Shown piece by piece: positions 36,231-48,169 of a stretch of DNA of 64,000 nt. Origin of the DNA: Glandiceps talaboti (taxonomy: Eukaryota; Hemichordata; Enteropneusta; Spengelidae); NCBI RefSeq assembly GCF_964340395.1, contig NC_135554.1, positions 1,124,001-1,188,000 on the forward strand. Direction: 5' to 3'. Position numbers and translations under genes: made by a program. The stretch's first letter is position 1. Each line of letters starts with the position of its first letter. The notes beneath the pieces were generated by a model. That model saw only the letters and a list, made by a program, of their open reading frames with translations. It was not told where the DNA came from and made no database searches.

Positions 36231-36714
36231 CACCATACCCATAGCACTACACGCATTACAAAAGGTTACAAGCACAAAATAAATAATTAAAAATAAAAGA
36301 ACTTTAAAGTGTACATTAAGAAATAACAAAAAATAAAAACAAAGTAAAAAATTAAAATTAAAATAAATAAAATAGTAATAAACAATAAATAAATACAACA
36401 AGCGATTTACATAATGGAAATTTGCAATTTAGTTGAATGGCAGTGGTGATTTAAGTATGATTGAGGATAATAAAATGCTACTTTTGTAATGAGATAAATA
36501 AAACAATATAAATCCTGCATTATATTCAATGTATAATAAATATCATATAATATGAATCCTAAACGACATCTCTGTATTTCAAGGTACTGTTGAAAAATAT
36601 GCTGGGCATCTATTGTAATACATTAATTTGTTTTATTATCATTTATTCGACTGACATGAATTTTCATTCATTGAGAATGCATTGAACTTCTGTTCTGTGT
36701 AATGACCATTGTTG

Positions 36715-36905
36715 ATAGTTTTGATAGTTGCTAAGGGCATGGTCATGGTTGCTAGGGCCAATCGTGTCAAAATATTTTGTAGACAGTCTGCAGAATGACA
36801 CTTCTAGAAACATCTCACTAAGTTTCAGTCTCACTGACTGAGTACTTTTTGAGAGATAAATTTTTGATCAAAATTCACATTTGTACACCTAATTTGCATA
36901 TTACT
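36715..36905 (+). repeat. Family T fragment
   Basis: Contains ttgctaagggcatggtcatg, acacttctagaaacatctca, aagtttcagtctcactgact and acacctaatttgcatattac, an interior piece of family T without either end. Confidence 0.8.
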
Positions 36906-37839
36906 TAGGGGCCGTGTCATTTTAAAACTGACGCACAAGAAACGTAATTTCTTCGTTTTAGTTTAAACTATCACATGGAAACATCTATGAATCTGTTTGG
37001 AATCACTAAACTATTACTGAATAATTATTTCAGGCGATCGAACTTTTCATTTTCACGTTAATTGCAGGATTGAATCAACATCAGTCGAACGATCAACTTG
37101 TTACTAGTGCCGAAATAAACGTTCGCAATACCACGATATCTACGATAATTTAGTCCAAGTTTATGTATAAGATTACAAAACTTGGTATTGGCATTGAAAG
37201 TTGAATTTAGTGGTTCTGATTACTGTTTATGTTAAATTTACCTTAAACTTTGTATGTGATGGAAACTGAGTATAAATCGATCTGACAATCCCAGTCATTG
37301 TACAACACACTCAAGCATGGGTGCCACCATTACTTGTTACTTGAATTTCATAATATAGCTTCCCATGTGACCAGATACTGTGATCTTATTGGACGAAATA
37401 GAAAACCCGCCATTTTTCACAGAATGATTCAGCTTTCAGCAGCTAGTATTACTGGGATGTGTAAACTCTCATAATCGGTAGTATTTTCAACACTCTTTCA
37501 ATACTAAATGTTTACAACTGTGAAACCTTAGCTAAAAGCTGTTACACCAATTATACTGATCGATAGCAGGATTAAAATAAAATCAACAACCCCTTCAGAT
37601 ATATCACACATTTCTGTGATTGTGTTGATACAGTTACAAGCATAGAAATAATCTGTGAATCACACACGGTATGTATATAACGGTAGGCCTTGATTTCCTA
37701 AATTCTTCCTATGTTATGATCGATCGTTTTTAAAAATGATGGACTTTCATTACTAATAGTTTCAAATAAAATTCAGTTGAAAGTGAATGAAAATCTGTGA
37801 TTTTTTACATGTGTACCTGGGTGGGATCCAATTCAGTAC
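36906..37839. other. Intron sequence without recognisable feature
   Basis: About 930 bases with no repeat or gene signal that I recognise. Confidence 0.5.
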
Positions 37840-38290
37840 AAAAAGTGGTTTGTATGTCCAACCATGGTCAGACATCTGACTGTGATTAGATATGACATCA
37901 GATTACACATTGTATCCATGTCTGACCAAGTTCCAACCATGGATAGGCAGGCATGCCTGAAAACCTGGATCAGCCATGGTTTCACCAGATAATCCAATTA
38001 ACATCATAAATGGTCAGACATGTTCATTCATGATCACCAAAAAATTCAGCTTTGCCTTATACACCATGGTGGACCATGATTGACCATGGTAAATTTGCAT
38101 CCTAGATATTTTGACAGTGAATGACCATGTCCAACTGTGGTGCCAATTACCAAGCATGGTTATAACCATGGTCAACCATGGTTACTACCACAGTCAGAAC
38201 ATGGTGAACCATGTTCTAACCATGTTCTAACCATGGTTGACCATGGGTAAACCCTGGTTAACCATGGTTAAACCATGTTGCAGAAAGCGG
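37840..38290. repeat. Stretch dense in accatg/catggt words
   Basis: From about 37855 to 38285 the words accatggt, ccatggtt and aaccatg recur at irregular spacing, most tightly at 38155-38280 (accatggtcaaccatggtta). The word is itself a palindrome, so both strands read alike. There is no fixed period as in a minisatellite. Confidence 0.8.
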
Positions 38291-39405
38291 GGAGGCATTC
38301 ATAAATACAAAGTGATAACCACAAATAAAGGCTATTGACATTCATTATCTCCCAAAAGACTGCCACTATGGAATGTGCTACCTTAAGAAGTTCGTTGCGC
38401 ACTCAACACACAAGCCTTCAAAACTGCACTGAATGTTATCAACACTAGGGCTCCTTAGTACATTGATGGTATTGCCCCACACTCGACCCTTGAATATGGA
38501 TGTGACAACCAGTATGTATGTCTACGAAACAGATACAGATACAGATACAGATACAGATGCAGAAGGTATGAAACAAAGCATGCCAGTGTACACGATTAAG
38601 AGTCAGAAATGTAACAAAACAAGAATAAATTCAAATACTTGCGACCAAATACATATACTTGTGGAACAAATATATACAAAAGTATTTAATATCCAAATTT
38701 AGTGACTGGGTATCTTAATATCATAATTAATAAAGGGCTGAGCACAGGTGATGATTTAATACTGCCAACTGACGGACGTACAGTTGCTACACATCGTCCA
38801 TTTTGAATCTCAAGATTCCTACCCATAGTTCATTGCGACCACCCCTCTCACTTGATTATGTCCAAATCATAAATGTGTTTGTTACTTGTCCAACACGTAC
38901 TGAGTATTCTGTAGTATGAAGGGCATTGAAGATGCTGCTAGTCGAGGACATAATGCTTGTTAAATTCAAAAGTAACCATGTGATGTGATAATGACTGATT
39001 TCCAATATGTTGGTCACAATGCTCATTAATATATTTACATTTTTTTCAAAATACAAAAAAATTCACAAAAAATAGGAAAGAACTTGAAATTAACAAATCT
39101 GGGTAAGCTATCCTCTGTGCATCTACATGCCAGATATCAAAGCACTCTGACAAGTAGTATTTGAGAAGAAGTTGAAAATATCATTTTGACATAAAATTCC
39201 TAAAAAAATTGAAAAGGGCACAGATCAACTTGGCATGAACAAATCTGAATAGCCTTCCCCCATGGAACATTCAAACCAAAATCAAAGTATTCTGACAGTT
39301 GGTTTTTGGAGAAGAAGTTGAAACAAAATAAGTTGATGGACGGACGATAATCGATGATGGAGAATAAAAAAAAATTGGAATTAGTCAAATAGGCTGCATT
39401 ATTAC
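38291..39405. other. Intron sequence without recognisable feature
   Basis: Includes a short (cagata)n run at 38528-38560. No gene other than the exon that follows was seen. Confidence 0.5.
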
Positions 39406-39599
39406 CTTCTACCAACAATACTGAGTCCAAGTCCTTTGCCAAGTTTCTTGTTTAACTCTACAGTAATAGTATCATAGATTTCTTCCTCTTTGAACTGAGT
39501 CTCATCTCTGAATACAACTAGTTCCACTTCAGCTGGTGTTTGCCTTAATGCATTTATAGCTTGGTCATGACTGGCCTCCCTCAGATCTTCTGAGTTCAC
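39406..39599 (-). CDS. MPDZ: MPDZ/PATJ-like exon C: end of PDZ10-like and start of PDZ11-like domain
   Basis: A 194-bp exon with acceptor TTTTAG and donor GTAAT on the minus strand, entered in phase 0 and left in phase 2. The first 33 or so residues ([20 protein letters not shown] and following) finish PDZ10. The His in SHDQAI sits at the first position of helix alphaB, where His usually means preference for class I ligands (S/T-X-hydrophobic C-termini). After a short acidic linker ([13 protein letters not shown]) the PDZ11-like domain begins, [20 protein letters not shown], with an intact GLGL loop. Two domains sharing one exon, with the break inside the next domain's beta2 strand, fits the vertebrate layout as remembered. 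The split codon completes as Arg with the first base of exon D. Confidence 0.95.
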
Positions 39600-39611
39600 C
39601 TAAAACAAAAC

Positions 39612-39890
39612 AAAAAAATAACGCCAATGGCATTGTAACACAACTGTACAGTGTTTAAAAATGTTTATCCACATGCCGTTCCTTGCTAGGTATGTGTGTT
39701 CATTTGCTGAATGATTATCCAGTTGCCTATGTAGCCCTGTTGTTATCTTTGCAATATGCGCGATCATTTATGCCTTATATATTTGGTAGCTGTTACTGTC
39801 CTGTGTGAAAGTAGAATGAAGGAGTGAATAACAATTTGACTGTTGCTAAGACGAGGTCAGGTTGCTAGACATATCTCCATACATTTTATA
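39612..39890 (+). repeat. Family T 5' fragment
   Basis: Starts aacgccaatggcattgtaac then acaactgtacag and atgtttatccacatg, the first part of family T, fading after about 39.89 kb. Confidence 0.75.
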
Positions 39891-40052
39891 TGTATTTGAT
39901 GCTTCTGCTAATTAGAACAGACCTCATTTAGGCATGAGACAACACATTATGTAAACAGAAGGAATGGCTGGATCTTTCAGACTAGCATACAATATTGCTA
40001 GGCCTTTTCCTAGTTCTGTGTATTGCAAAATTTTTATTTGAAGACAAAGACT

Positions 40053-40315
40053 GACGGTGACTGAGTGGTTAAACCACTTGCCTCTTACCACTGCGATCAT
40101 GGTTTGAACCCCATTCAGAGTTTTATTAAAATTTACAACGATGTAAGTAAGAAGAGTGTCGTTCAGTTTGACTCTACCAAACAACACAGGTTTTCCCTGG
40201 GTACTCCGGTTTCCTCCTGCATTCACACTGAACCCATGAGGGATGGCCCTCACTGGACTTCTTGGGAGACAAGTGTTTATATGCTTAAAGAACTATCCAG
40301 TATAAATAAAGATTA

Positions 40316-40363
<48 letters not shown>
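40053..40363 (+). mobile_element. tRNA-derived SINE
   Basis: An RNA polymerase III promoter is visible: A box tgactgagtgg (40058-40068) and B box ggtttgaaccc (40101-40111) at tRNA-like spacing. A central block with ggttttccctgggtactccg and gtttcctcctgc follows; similar stretches occur in several animal SINE superfamilies. The 3' end is a long (ATT)n tail (40316-40363). The tRNA-like part does not fold as a complete tRNA by eye, and no target duplication was found. Family name is not assigned. Confidence 0.8.
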
Positions 40364-40364
<1 letters not shown>

Positions 40365-40660
40365 AAGTGAAGGGGTTTTAATATTATATAATAATAAAGC
40401 ATTGTGTGAGAGACAATTTAGAGGAATGGTGCCTTTTGGTCCTATTGTCAATAAAATGTATCCGTTTGAGCATATATTTGCTATGCCTGCTCATATTTGC
40501 TATTTGCTATGCTGGCTGACGTTTGAGGGCACCCTTTTACAACTTTATCTGTACATACTTAATTCAGCATTCAATTTCTGAGAGTCTAAGGGTGACCTTT
40601 TTTTTGTTTCTCATCTCCAGTGGAATAATCAGGCGGGGCGGGCGGACGAAATAAAAAAAA

Positions 40661-41795
40661 ATACCGCCAATGGCGTTGTAGCACAACTGTACAGTTTTTA
40701 AAATGTTTATCCATATGGTAGTCCATGCTAACAAGAAGTGTTCATTTGTTGGATGACTATCCAGTTGCCTGTCCAACCATGTTGCTATATTTACAATATA
40801 TGCTATCATTTGGCTGTTGCTATGGGCATGGTCATGTTGTTAGATATATTTGCATACATCTGTGTATGTTTTTGTTCACTTGTGTATGAATTCCTGATAT
40901 TATCTTTGCAATATACGTGATCATTTGGCTGTTGCTATGGGTGTAGTCTTGTTGCTAGGTATATTTACATACATTTTTTGAATGTTTATTCAATTGTCTA
41001 TTAATCCCCGTTGTTATCTTTGCAATATATGTGATCATTTGGCTGTTGCTATGGGCGTGGTCATGGTTGCTAGGGTATTTGCATATATTTTTTTGAATGT
41101 TTACTCATTTGCCTCCCAGATGATGTTGTTATTTGACCAAAATATACTGCCATTTGGTTGTTGCTAAGGGCGTGGTCATGGTCGCTAGGGCCAATTTTTC
41201 TCAAAATGTTTTGGAAAAAATCTGCAGAATAACACTTTCACAAACATCTCACCAAGTTTCAGACTCAGTGACCACATACTTTATGATACAAGTATTTGAC
41301 CAAAAATGAACATTTTTACACCTAATTTGCATATCACTCATGGAATCATTGTATGCTTAATATTTCTTCATCCATACATCCCTAGATGCATTTTTATTAA
41401 ATTTCAGCCTAATCTGCTCAGTAATTTTGGAATTATAGATTTTTAACCAAAAAGACACATTTTTAGCCCTAATTTGCATATCACTGATGGAATCATCACG
41501 TCATTAACAAATCTTACTTTACACCCCCTTAAGAATGTTCCCACCAAATTTCGCACCAATCTGCCCAGTAGTTTCTGAGTTTAAGTTTTTTGACCAAAAA
41601 TCACATTTTTTGACCCAAATATCACACCTGTGATGCGATCATTTTGATTTGAACAATTTCCCAACTAGACACCCAAGGTAATGGACCCACCAAATATCAT
41701 GGCAATCGGTTTAGCGCTTTTTGACTTTAAGTTGTTTACACACACACACACAGACAGACAGACAGACAGACACAGACAGACAGACAGACACACAC

Positions 41796-41830
<35 letters not shown>

Positions 41831-41876
41831 CCAGGCGATCCCTATAGCAGTACTGAACCTCAGTTCAGTTGTGCTA
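40661..41876 (+). mobile_element. Family T, best full-length copy
   Basis: Begins taccgccaatggcgttgtag cacaactg and ends in (CAGA)n, ggcgatccctatagcagtac, tgaacctcagttcagttgtg and cta. tagcacaactg at 40679 and its reverse cagttgtgcta ending at 41876 form subterminal inverted repeats (14 of 16 bases). The interior repeats ttgctatgggc(g/a)tggtcatg blocks on the left and c(t)aatttgcatatcactgatg / aaatttc-gcccaatctgc blocks on the right. No long ORF, so non-autonomous. About eight complete or partial copies lie in this window. Confidence 0.8.
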
Positions 41877-43023
41877 AAAAAGGGGGGCAAGGAAAAAAAT
41901 CTGTATTTTTTCAGTTCTATTCTCTGTCCTTTCTGTCCTGTCAGTCTCTCTACAACTTCTTTTCTCTTCTCTTTATTGAAATCCTTCTTTCCTTCATTGT
42001 AGCAAGGTTGACAAGTCCATGGAACAACTTTGTAAGAAGATGAATACTTATCATCCTGATGGGTGTATATCTATAGGAGTACTAATACATTCGTCCTATT
42101 AATCAAAGTGGCATTGACATCGCTTATAATTTTTTCAAGTTCTCCAATTTAAACTTTAGTACGTGTATGTAACTTTTTGAAACACTTGCGTGATTGTCAT
42201 CAGTGTGCTAGAGGAATGTTCATTTATATATATCATTACTTCTATGAAACATTTTTCTTCTTTGTGAACTTGTCAAAATAATCCACCAAATAACATGTAA
42301 CCATTTCTAGAACTCAGAACTCCTTTGGGATTTACTGTTTAAAAGTAATTAAAAGTATTAATGTAAACATCGGTAACATGCCATGTAAGTCTTGGTTGAC
42401 CTTGCAGTACAGTATACATTATGCGTCTTCTGTAACTTGTAAGTGTTGTTACTAATGTTAGCAATAGGCTATAGCAAGATGTTGTTGCATAGTGTCGACA
42501 CCGACAAATTTACATTCAAACATTCCAATGCTGAAACTATTTAAATCATCAATCACTGCTCCTTTTAAGTCATTTTGTACAATTTTTGTAACATCCATGC
42601 CTAAAACCTGTGTTTATGACACAATTGAAGCTTGTGTAATTTGTCCCCGATGATACAACTGATTTAAAGCTAAAAACTGGTCAAGAAATTGTTTTTTTTT
42701 GAGGAATGCAGTATGACTTTTACCAATTTTAATCATAATTTTGAAAATGATAGAAATATTCTGAGCTATTATTACATTGCAGCAAAATGTATGCGTGGCG
42801 GCATTAATTTTGAGCCCTGTCCCTCATCAAACCTCAACGACTTCAGCCATGAAAGACACATGCTGCTCCGACGTAACAAAGGGGGGGGGGGAGGGGTAAA
42901 CGACAGCGTTCTGCCAAGGTTTCCAACAAGTGGGGACAAAGGCCCCTTGGTTGCAAAAAGTGGGGTCATTTGACAGGGAGTTGGGTCAATTATTATTGTG
43001 TATGAAATATTCATATATATTAC
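41877..43023. other. Intron sequence without recognisable feature
   Basis: Contains a g-run at 42880-42896 (ggggggggggaggggt). No gene or repeat family was recognised. Confidence 0.5.
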
Positions 43024-43055
43024 CTCAGACCACTATAGAGATACTGTGGTCTGAG
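43024..43055. repeat. Small perfect hairpin
   Basis: ctcagaccac and gtggtctgag, ten-base arms around a 12-base loop. Function unknown. Confidence 0.8.
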
Positions 43056-44115
43056 ATATTCCATTACGTATAGACCATTACCTAACTACGTAAAAAAAAT
43101 CCATTCACAATAACAGTTCCCAGTAAGCTATTTTTTGACAATTGTTACACCTTAGAAAAAGAAGGCAATTAAGATTATGTAATTTTAAGAGAGTATATTA
43201 TATATTGTTTCGAAAGATTGGAAAGCCAGGTAGTCACATTTTTTAATCTGAATATCAATGACATTTTGAAGAAAAAAAAATCCCTGACTTTAAAAAGTAC
43301 CAAATGAGAACGAAAAACTTACAAATAATACAGTCAAACAAACTTTGAAATAATTTATTTTTCATTAATTACCGTTACTGGCTGTGTATAATGATTTGGT
43401 CCTGCTATATCAAATGACAGCATTAGTTACATACTGTAAACTTCATACGGAAAGCTGACATTAGGTGTCCTTGAAATTCAGAAATCTTGAACTAAAACTA
43501 TCAACAACGTCAAAGTTATTATTGTCTATAGTGGCCATGCCAGTGATCACGCATTGATTCAGTGCCCAACATTTACGTGTCACTGTCAACATCATGCAAC
43601 ACGATCCCCTAACACAGCTTTTTCGGAATCAAAATACACATGTACTCATTTTGTTTCCATTAATCTAACCCACCAACAAATGAAAATCACAACCTGTCCC
43701 ATAAATTTGGTTTACTCAGGCTTCTGAGCTGTGGCAGATTGGTGTTCCGATTTCCGGTAGCAAGTTCAGTGTTTTGCACACATCAGTGAGTAGGTCAGAG
43801 GTCGCGACAGTGATGGTAGACAAAACATGTGACGAGAGACGGCCATTTCGATGTCTCTCAGAGGCTCCCTCTATTGTTTCAATTTGTAGATTAAGTTTAT
43901 CAAAGTTGATCTTTTTGTGATATTTTTTATGTTAACAATAGAACTGTGCGTTGTCACTGTATCTTATATAATGTCAACAAAACTTTCCCTTACGGAGTCA
44001 GTATACTTCTTGTGGGATTGACGTCAGGGCCTGGCCCTGGACTTAGATAATTTTGATGTCTGCCGTAAAATGAATGTGCCAAAGCGACGCAAGGTGGGAA
44101 AGTTATTGCGTCATT
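43056..44115. other. Intron sequence without recognisable feature
   Basis: About 1 kb, no gene or repeat recognised. Confidence 0.5.
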
Positions 44116-44908
44116 AGTCCCCGCCGGACGAAGTCCGGAACGGGGGGACTTATGGATTGGGTTCCGCCTGTCTGTGCATCGGGATCCGTGTGTCCGTCCG
44201 TCCAGAGCCATTTCTTGGAGATGCCTGGACCGATTTTTTTCAAACTTGGTACAGGGGCAACATATGGCATACATATGCACCTCAATTTGTTTCATAATAC
44301 GATCCAATATGGCCACCTGGCAGCCATTTTGTTTGCAAATTTTCCCTGTCTAAAGCCATAACTCAGACATGCTGTTGGTTTGTTTTGTTTGGTATATAAG
44401 TTATAATTGTGATGTATATTTTATCTTCTTGACGGTTTTACTGTAGTTTTTTATTTATATTTTACATCTCAGATGTATTAGCACGTTTGTGCTACTTTTT
44501 AAACCGAGTATAAATAAAATTTAAAAAAAAAATGCTTGAACAGATCTCATTCAAATTTGGCATTAGGACAGTGTTCTATGACATACATGTGCATATTCAT
44601 TGTTGTCGTGATACGATCCAATATGGCCACCTAGCAGCCATTTTGTTTGCGAATTTTCCATGTCCAAAGCCATAACTCAGACATGCTTGAACAGATCTCA
44701 TTCAAAGTTGGTATTAGGACAGTGTTCTATGACATACATGTGCATATCCATTTTCGTCATGATATGATCCAATATGGTTGCCTGCAGCCATTTTGTTTGC
44801 GAACTTTCCATGTTCAAAGCCATAACTCAGACATGCTTGAACAGATCTCATTCAAAGTTGGTATTAGGATAGTGTTCTGTGACATACATGTGCATATCCA
44901 TTTTCGTC
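44116..44908 (-). repeat. Family M repeat, reverse copy
   Basis: Starts with the palindrome agtccccgccggacgaagtc...cggggggact (44116-44150), then a (GTCC)n-like run, ttggagatgcctggaccgat and about four 150-bp monomers (aacagatctcattcaaagtt, gtgcatatccattttcgtca, gcagccattttgtttgcgaa). It is the reverse of the 27.0-27.7 kb copy. One monomer is split by an insertion at 44374-44531. Its right end joins directly to the repeat at 44909. Confidence 0.88.
44374..44531 (+). mobile_element. Short retroposed insert with poly(A) tail and 5-bp target duplication
   Basis: An insert inside a family M monomer, flanked on both sides by atgct (44369-44373 and 44532-44536). It ends gagtataaataaaatttaaa followed by a run of A. 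Without it the monomer reads cagacatgcttgaacagatc as in the other copies. It may be a LINE 3' end or a small transcript copied by LINE machinery. Confidence 0.75.
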
Positions 44909-45285
44909 AACAACATGAGGCAATGTAATAACGTGGGCGAGTTCACTGATCATGGATGGGTTGTCTTGGAAATGTCCTTTTTTATATGTACATGTATGTA
45001 CTCCAAAATGTATGGTTTTCAAAGTCGCTGCATCTCTTTGATTTGTTTCTTTTAAGAAAAATATGGCAGTCTGGTTTTCAATGGCCACATCAGTATCGAA
45101 CGAACGCTAGGTCCCCCTTTGATCTAGACGTATCATGTGTCGTCGCAGTACAATATACTATGATTATTCACAGTGTTACAGCGAAGTGGCTAGCTGGCCT
45201 CACAAATAGCAAAGTCATCGGAAATGTTGTCGGATGTACTATCTCTGTTGATAATTATGTACTCACTTTTTTTAATTATTTCATT
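44909..45285. repeat. Interspersed repeat shared with 21.56-21.94 kb
   Basis: Second copy of the block described at 21560, with gtacatgtatgtactccaaa and ctttgatctagacgtatcat. Here it directly follows a family M copy; at 21.56 kb it does not. Confidence 0.8.
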
Positions 45286-45400
45286 TTCTATTGATTGGGT
45301 TCATTACCATCCACACAGCAGCAGTTTTGTCATCTTTCAAAAAACTACCCATGCTTACACAGTGTGTCATGGTGCCGTATATCGTCTACCACTATTTTTG

Positions 45401-45640
45401 TCTCGTAAAATAAAATAAAATTTGAACATGCTGAAGAGAACTATGGCTAGGCATGTCTTACAGTGCAAATTTTTCTTTTATTTATTTATTTATTTATTTA
45501 TTTTGTTTTCATAAAATAAATAATAATATCGACATTCCTGTCTCCTAAAATAAAATAAAATTTGAACATGCTGAAGAGAACTATGGCTAGGCATGTCTTA
45601 CAGTGCAAATTTTTGTTTTATTTATTTATTTTGTTTTGAT
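45401..45640. repeat. 140-bp tandem duplication with (TTTA)n
   Basis: taaaataaaataaaatttga acatgctgaagagaactatg and following sequence occur at 45401 and 45541, each ending in a (TTTA)n run. Only the run length and a few bases differ, so it is recent. Confidence 0.9.
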
Positions 45641-45844
45641 TTTTGACGTGGGAGCGTGACCTATTCACTGCACTGTGCTATGTCCATATGAACGTGTTTT
45701 CGCCGCCGCCCTGGCAGATATGGAGTTTTTTGCTTCTATTAAGGCAATGTTTAGGTTATTCATAGCCTTTGAGGTAATATTCCCAAGCTTCGAAAAGTTA
45801 ACCTAAATATAAGTTTTAAATGAGTTTCCCATGTCACATAAAAA

Positions 45845-46424
45845 TGACCCCATAACATTGGTATAGTGGCATTAATATTGCATGTATATTAAAGTCACTG
45901 GTATGTTAGAGAACTTTAGGTGGTCATACCTAGTGTATAATAGAAACTGGAATCTAATGAGATGTGGTGATTTGTAGTGTCAATAACATGTAGTGTCCAA
46001 AATAGAAAGTGTATTAAATGTAACAATTTAGATTAACTTCTTTTATAAACTATCTATGAAGATTACCATTACGAAACCTTCAAGTTCACTTTTGTCCCAA
46101 AGTGCAATATAAGTGAAGCATTGATTGTGAAACAGCCAAGCATTTACATGACATGTTCTGTAACTAGTGTGGTAGCTAGGTAATACATATGTATAGTTAT
46201 GTTTGAACTAATAAGTATTATTAAAGAATTCATGTAAGAAAGAGGGATAAGAACAAATATTTTTATGTACCACATTTCACACAAGGCTATATGCAAAACA
46301 CAATGAACCCCCCCCCCCCCACATCCGCAGTTTTCAGTTTTCAAAACAGCATGACCCCCTACTGCCAATTTCAAAAACAGGGTAACCCCCTTACAAATCC
46401 CCCCCCCCCCCCCCCCCCCCCCCC
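45845..46424. repeat. Interspersed repeat shared with 59.14-60.06 kb, copy 1
   Basis: Matches the second copy over ataacattggtatagtggca, ggtggtcatacctagtgtat, gtagtgtccaaaatagaaag, gtgaaacagccaagcattta and cacaatgaacccccccc. The end is C-rich, with a run of 26 C at 46399-46424. Confidence 0.85.
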
Positions 46425-47029
46425 GAAGAATTTTGATTTTTCACTATAGTTTGCCTATGACCTAGAACAGTGAGGGGACCTTTCACAGCTATAGTTTGCA
46501 CTATAAATGTTTTAGTTTATTCTCCAGTGATAGATTATTAACACCACTCAAGGAAATAAACATATTCATAAAGTATGGATTTTGAAGAGTTATTTCATGA
46601 TGATTCATTGCCTACAATTACTCGCGATTTCAGTGAAGGATCAAGTTGATCTTGTGCCTTTATAGAGTTTAATATATTATTATACAGGATAAAAGCCAAT
46701 TGTGATCCATTAGCTTGTAACAGTTTTAATGCCCCCTGGAGCTAGTGTCCCTTGGGATTTTTATTTATTTTCATTTATTTATCTATTTATTTATATAAAC
46801 TTCGACAATAAGTCAGGGAAAAAAGGTTGCACAGGTGGCAAGCACCTATAGAGCAACCCTTCACACACAACATATGGCATATACCAAAAGAAAACTACAA
46901 GAACATCGAAACCAATAAATACAATATATAACAAATATACACTAAACGGATAACAGATGAGAACAGAATTAAGAAATACGACACTTGGCACAATATGACA
47001 TCGACTGACCCATGTGCAAGTATAAGACA
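46425..47029. other. Intron sequence without recognisable feature
   Basis: A short (TTTA)n-like stretch at 46760-46795 is the only pattern noticed. Confidence 0.5.
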
Positions 47030-47850
47030 AAAAATACTGCCAATTGCACTGTAGCACAACTGTACAGTTTTTTAAAATGTTTATCCATATGCTAGTCCAT
47101 GCTAACAATAGGTGTTCATTTGACTATCCAATTACCTATGCAACCATGTTGCTATCTTTGCGATATACATGATCATTTGGCTGTTGCTATGGGCATGGTC
47201 TTTATGCTAGGCACATTTGCGTACATTTTTTGAATGTTTATTCAATTGTCTAGTAATCACTGTCGTTATCTTTGTGAAATACACGACCGTTAGGGATATT
47301 TGCATAAATTTTTTGAATGTTTACACACTTGCCTACCAGATGATGTTGTTATTTGCCCAAAGTATACTGCCATTTGGTTATTGCTAAGGTATGGTCATGG
47401 TTGCAAGGGCCATTTGTGTAAAAAATAGTTTGAAGAAAATCTGCAGAATAACACTTCTAGAAACATCTCACCAAGTTTCAGTCTCATTAACCAAGTACTT
47501 TTTGAGATAAATTTTTGACCAAAATTCACATTTTTACACCCTAATTTGCATATTACTGATGGGATCATTATATGCTTAATATTTCTTCATCTATACACCC
47601 ATGATGCATCCCTGTTAAATTTCAGCCCAATCTGCTGAGTAGTTTTGGAATTATAGGTTTTTGACCAAAAAGACACATTTTTAGCCCTAATTTGCATATT
47701 ACTTACGGAATCATCATGTCATGAGCAAATCTTAATTTACTCACCCCCCCTAAGAATGTTCCCACCAAATTTCATGCTAATCTGGCCAGTACTTTTGTAT
47801 CTCTGATGCAATAATTTTCATTTGAACAATTCCCCCCCCCCCCCCACACA
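47030..47850 (+). repeat. Family T copy lacking its 3' end
   Basis: Starts actgccaattgcactgtagc acaactg and follows the family to gaacaattccccccc, where a C-run and (AC)n replace the usual ending. Copies of ttgctatgggcatggtc and aatttgcatattact blocks are present. Confidence 0.85.
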
Positions 47851-48169
47851 CACACACGATTGACCGCATGTTCTCTTGATCAGGCCCAGCATGCTATTTG
47901 ATTTTTTTACCACTTTATTTACATCTTGATCCTACAATAGATTGTCCGTCACTTCCATCTCCAGGTCACACATACTGTGGACCCTCTAAATGAGGACTTC
48001 AGACATAGAATAATTAAAAACAATGGGCTTACGTTTCCTTGCAATGGAGAGTAAAACCTGCATTCAGAGATGTTGAATTTCATGCCCCATTTTACACTCC
48101 AAAGCATCAAATTATTGATGTCATGTTGCAAATCTAAACAATCCTCCTCTTTATTAATTTCCTTAAAAC

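Noticed and set aside
40053-40125. A functional tRNA gene
   Set aside because: A and B boxes are present but the acceptor and anticodon arms do not pair and a SINE body with an (ATT)n tail follows.
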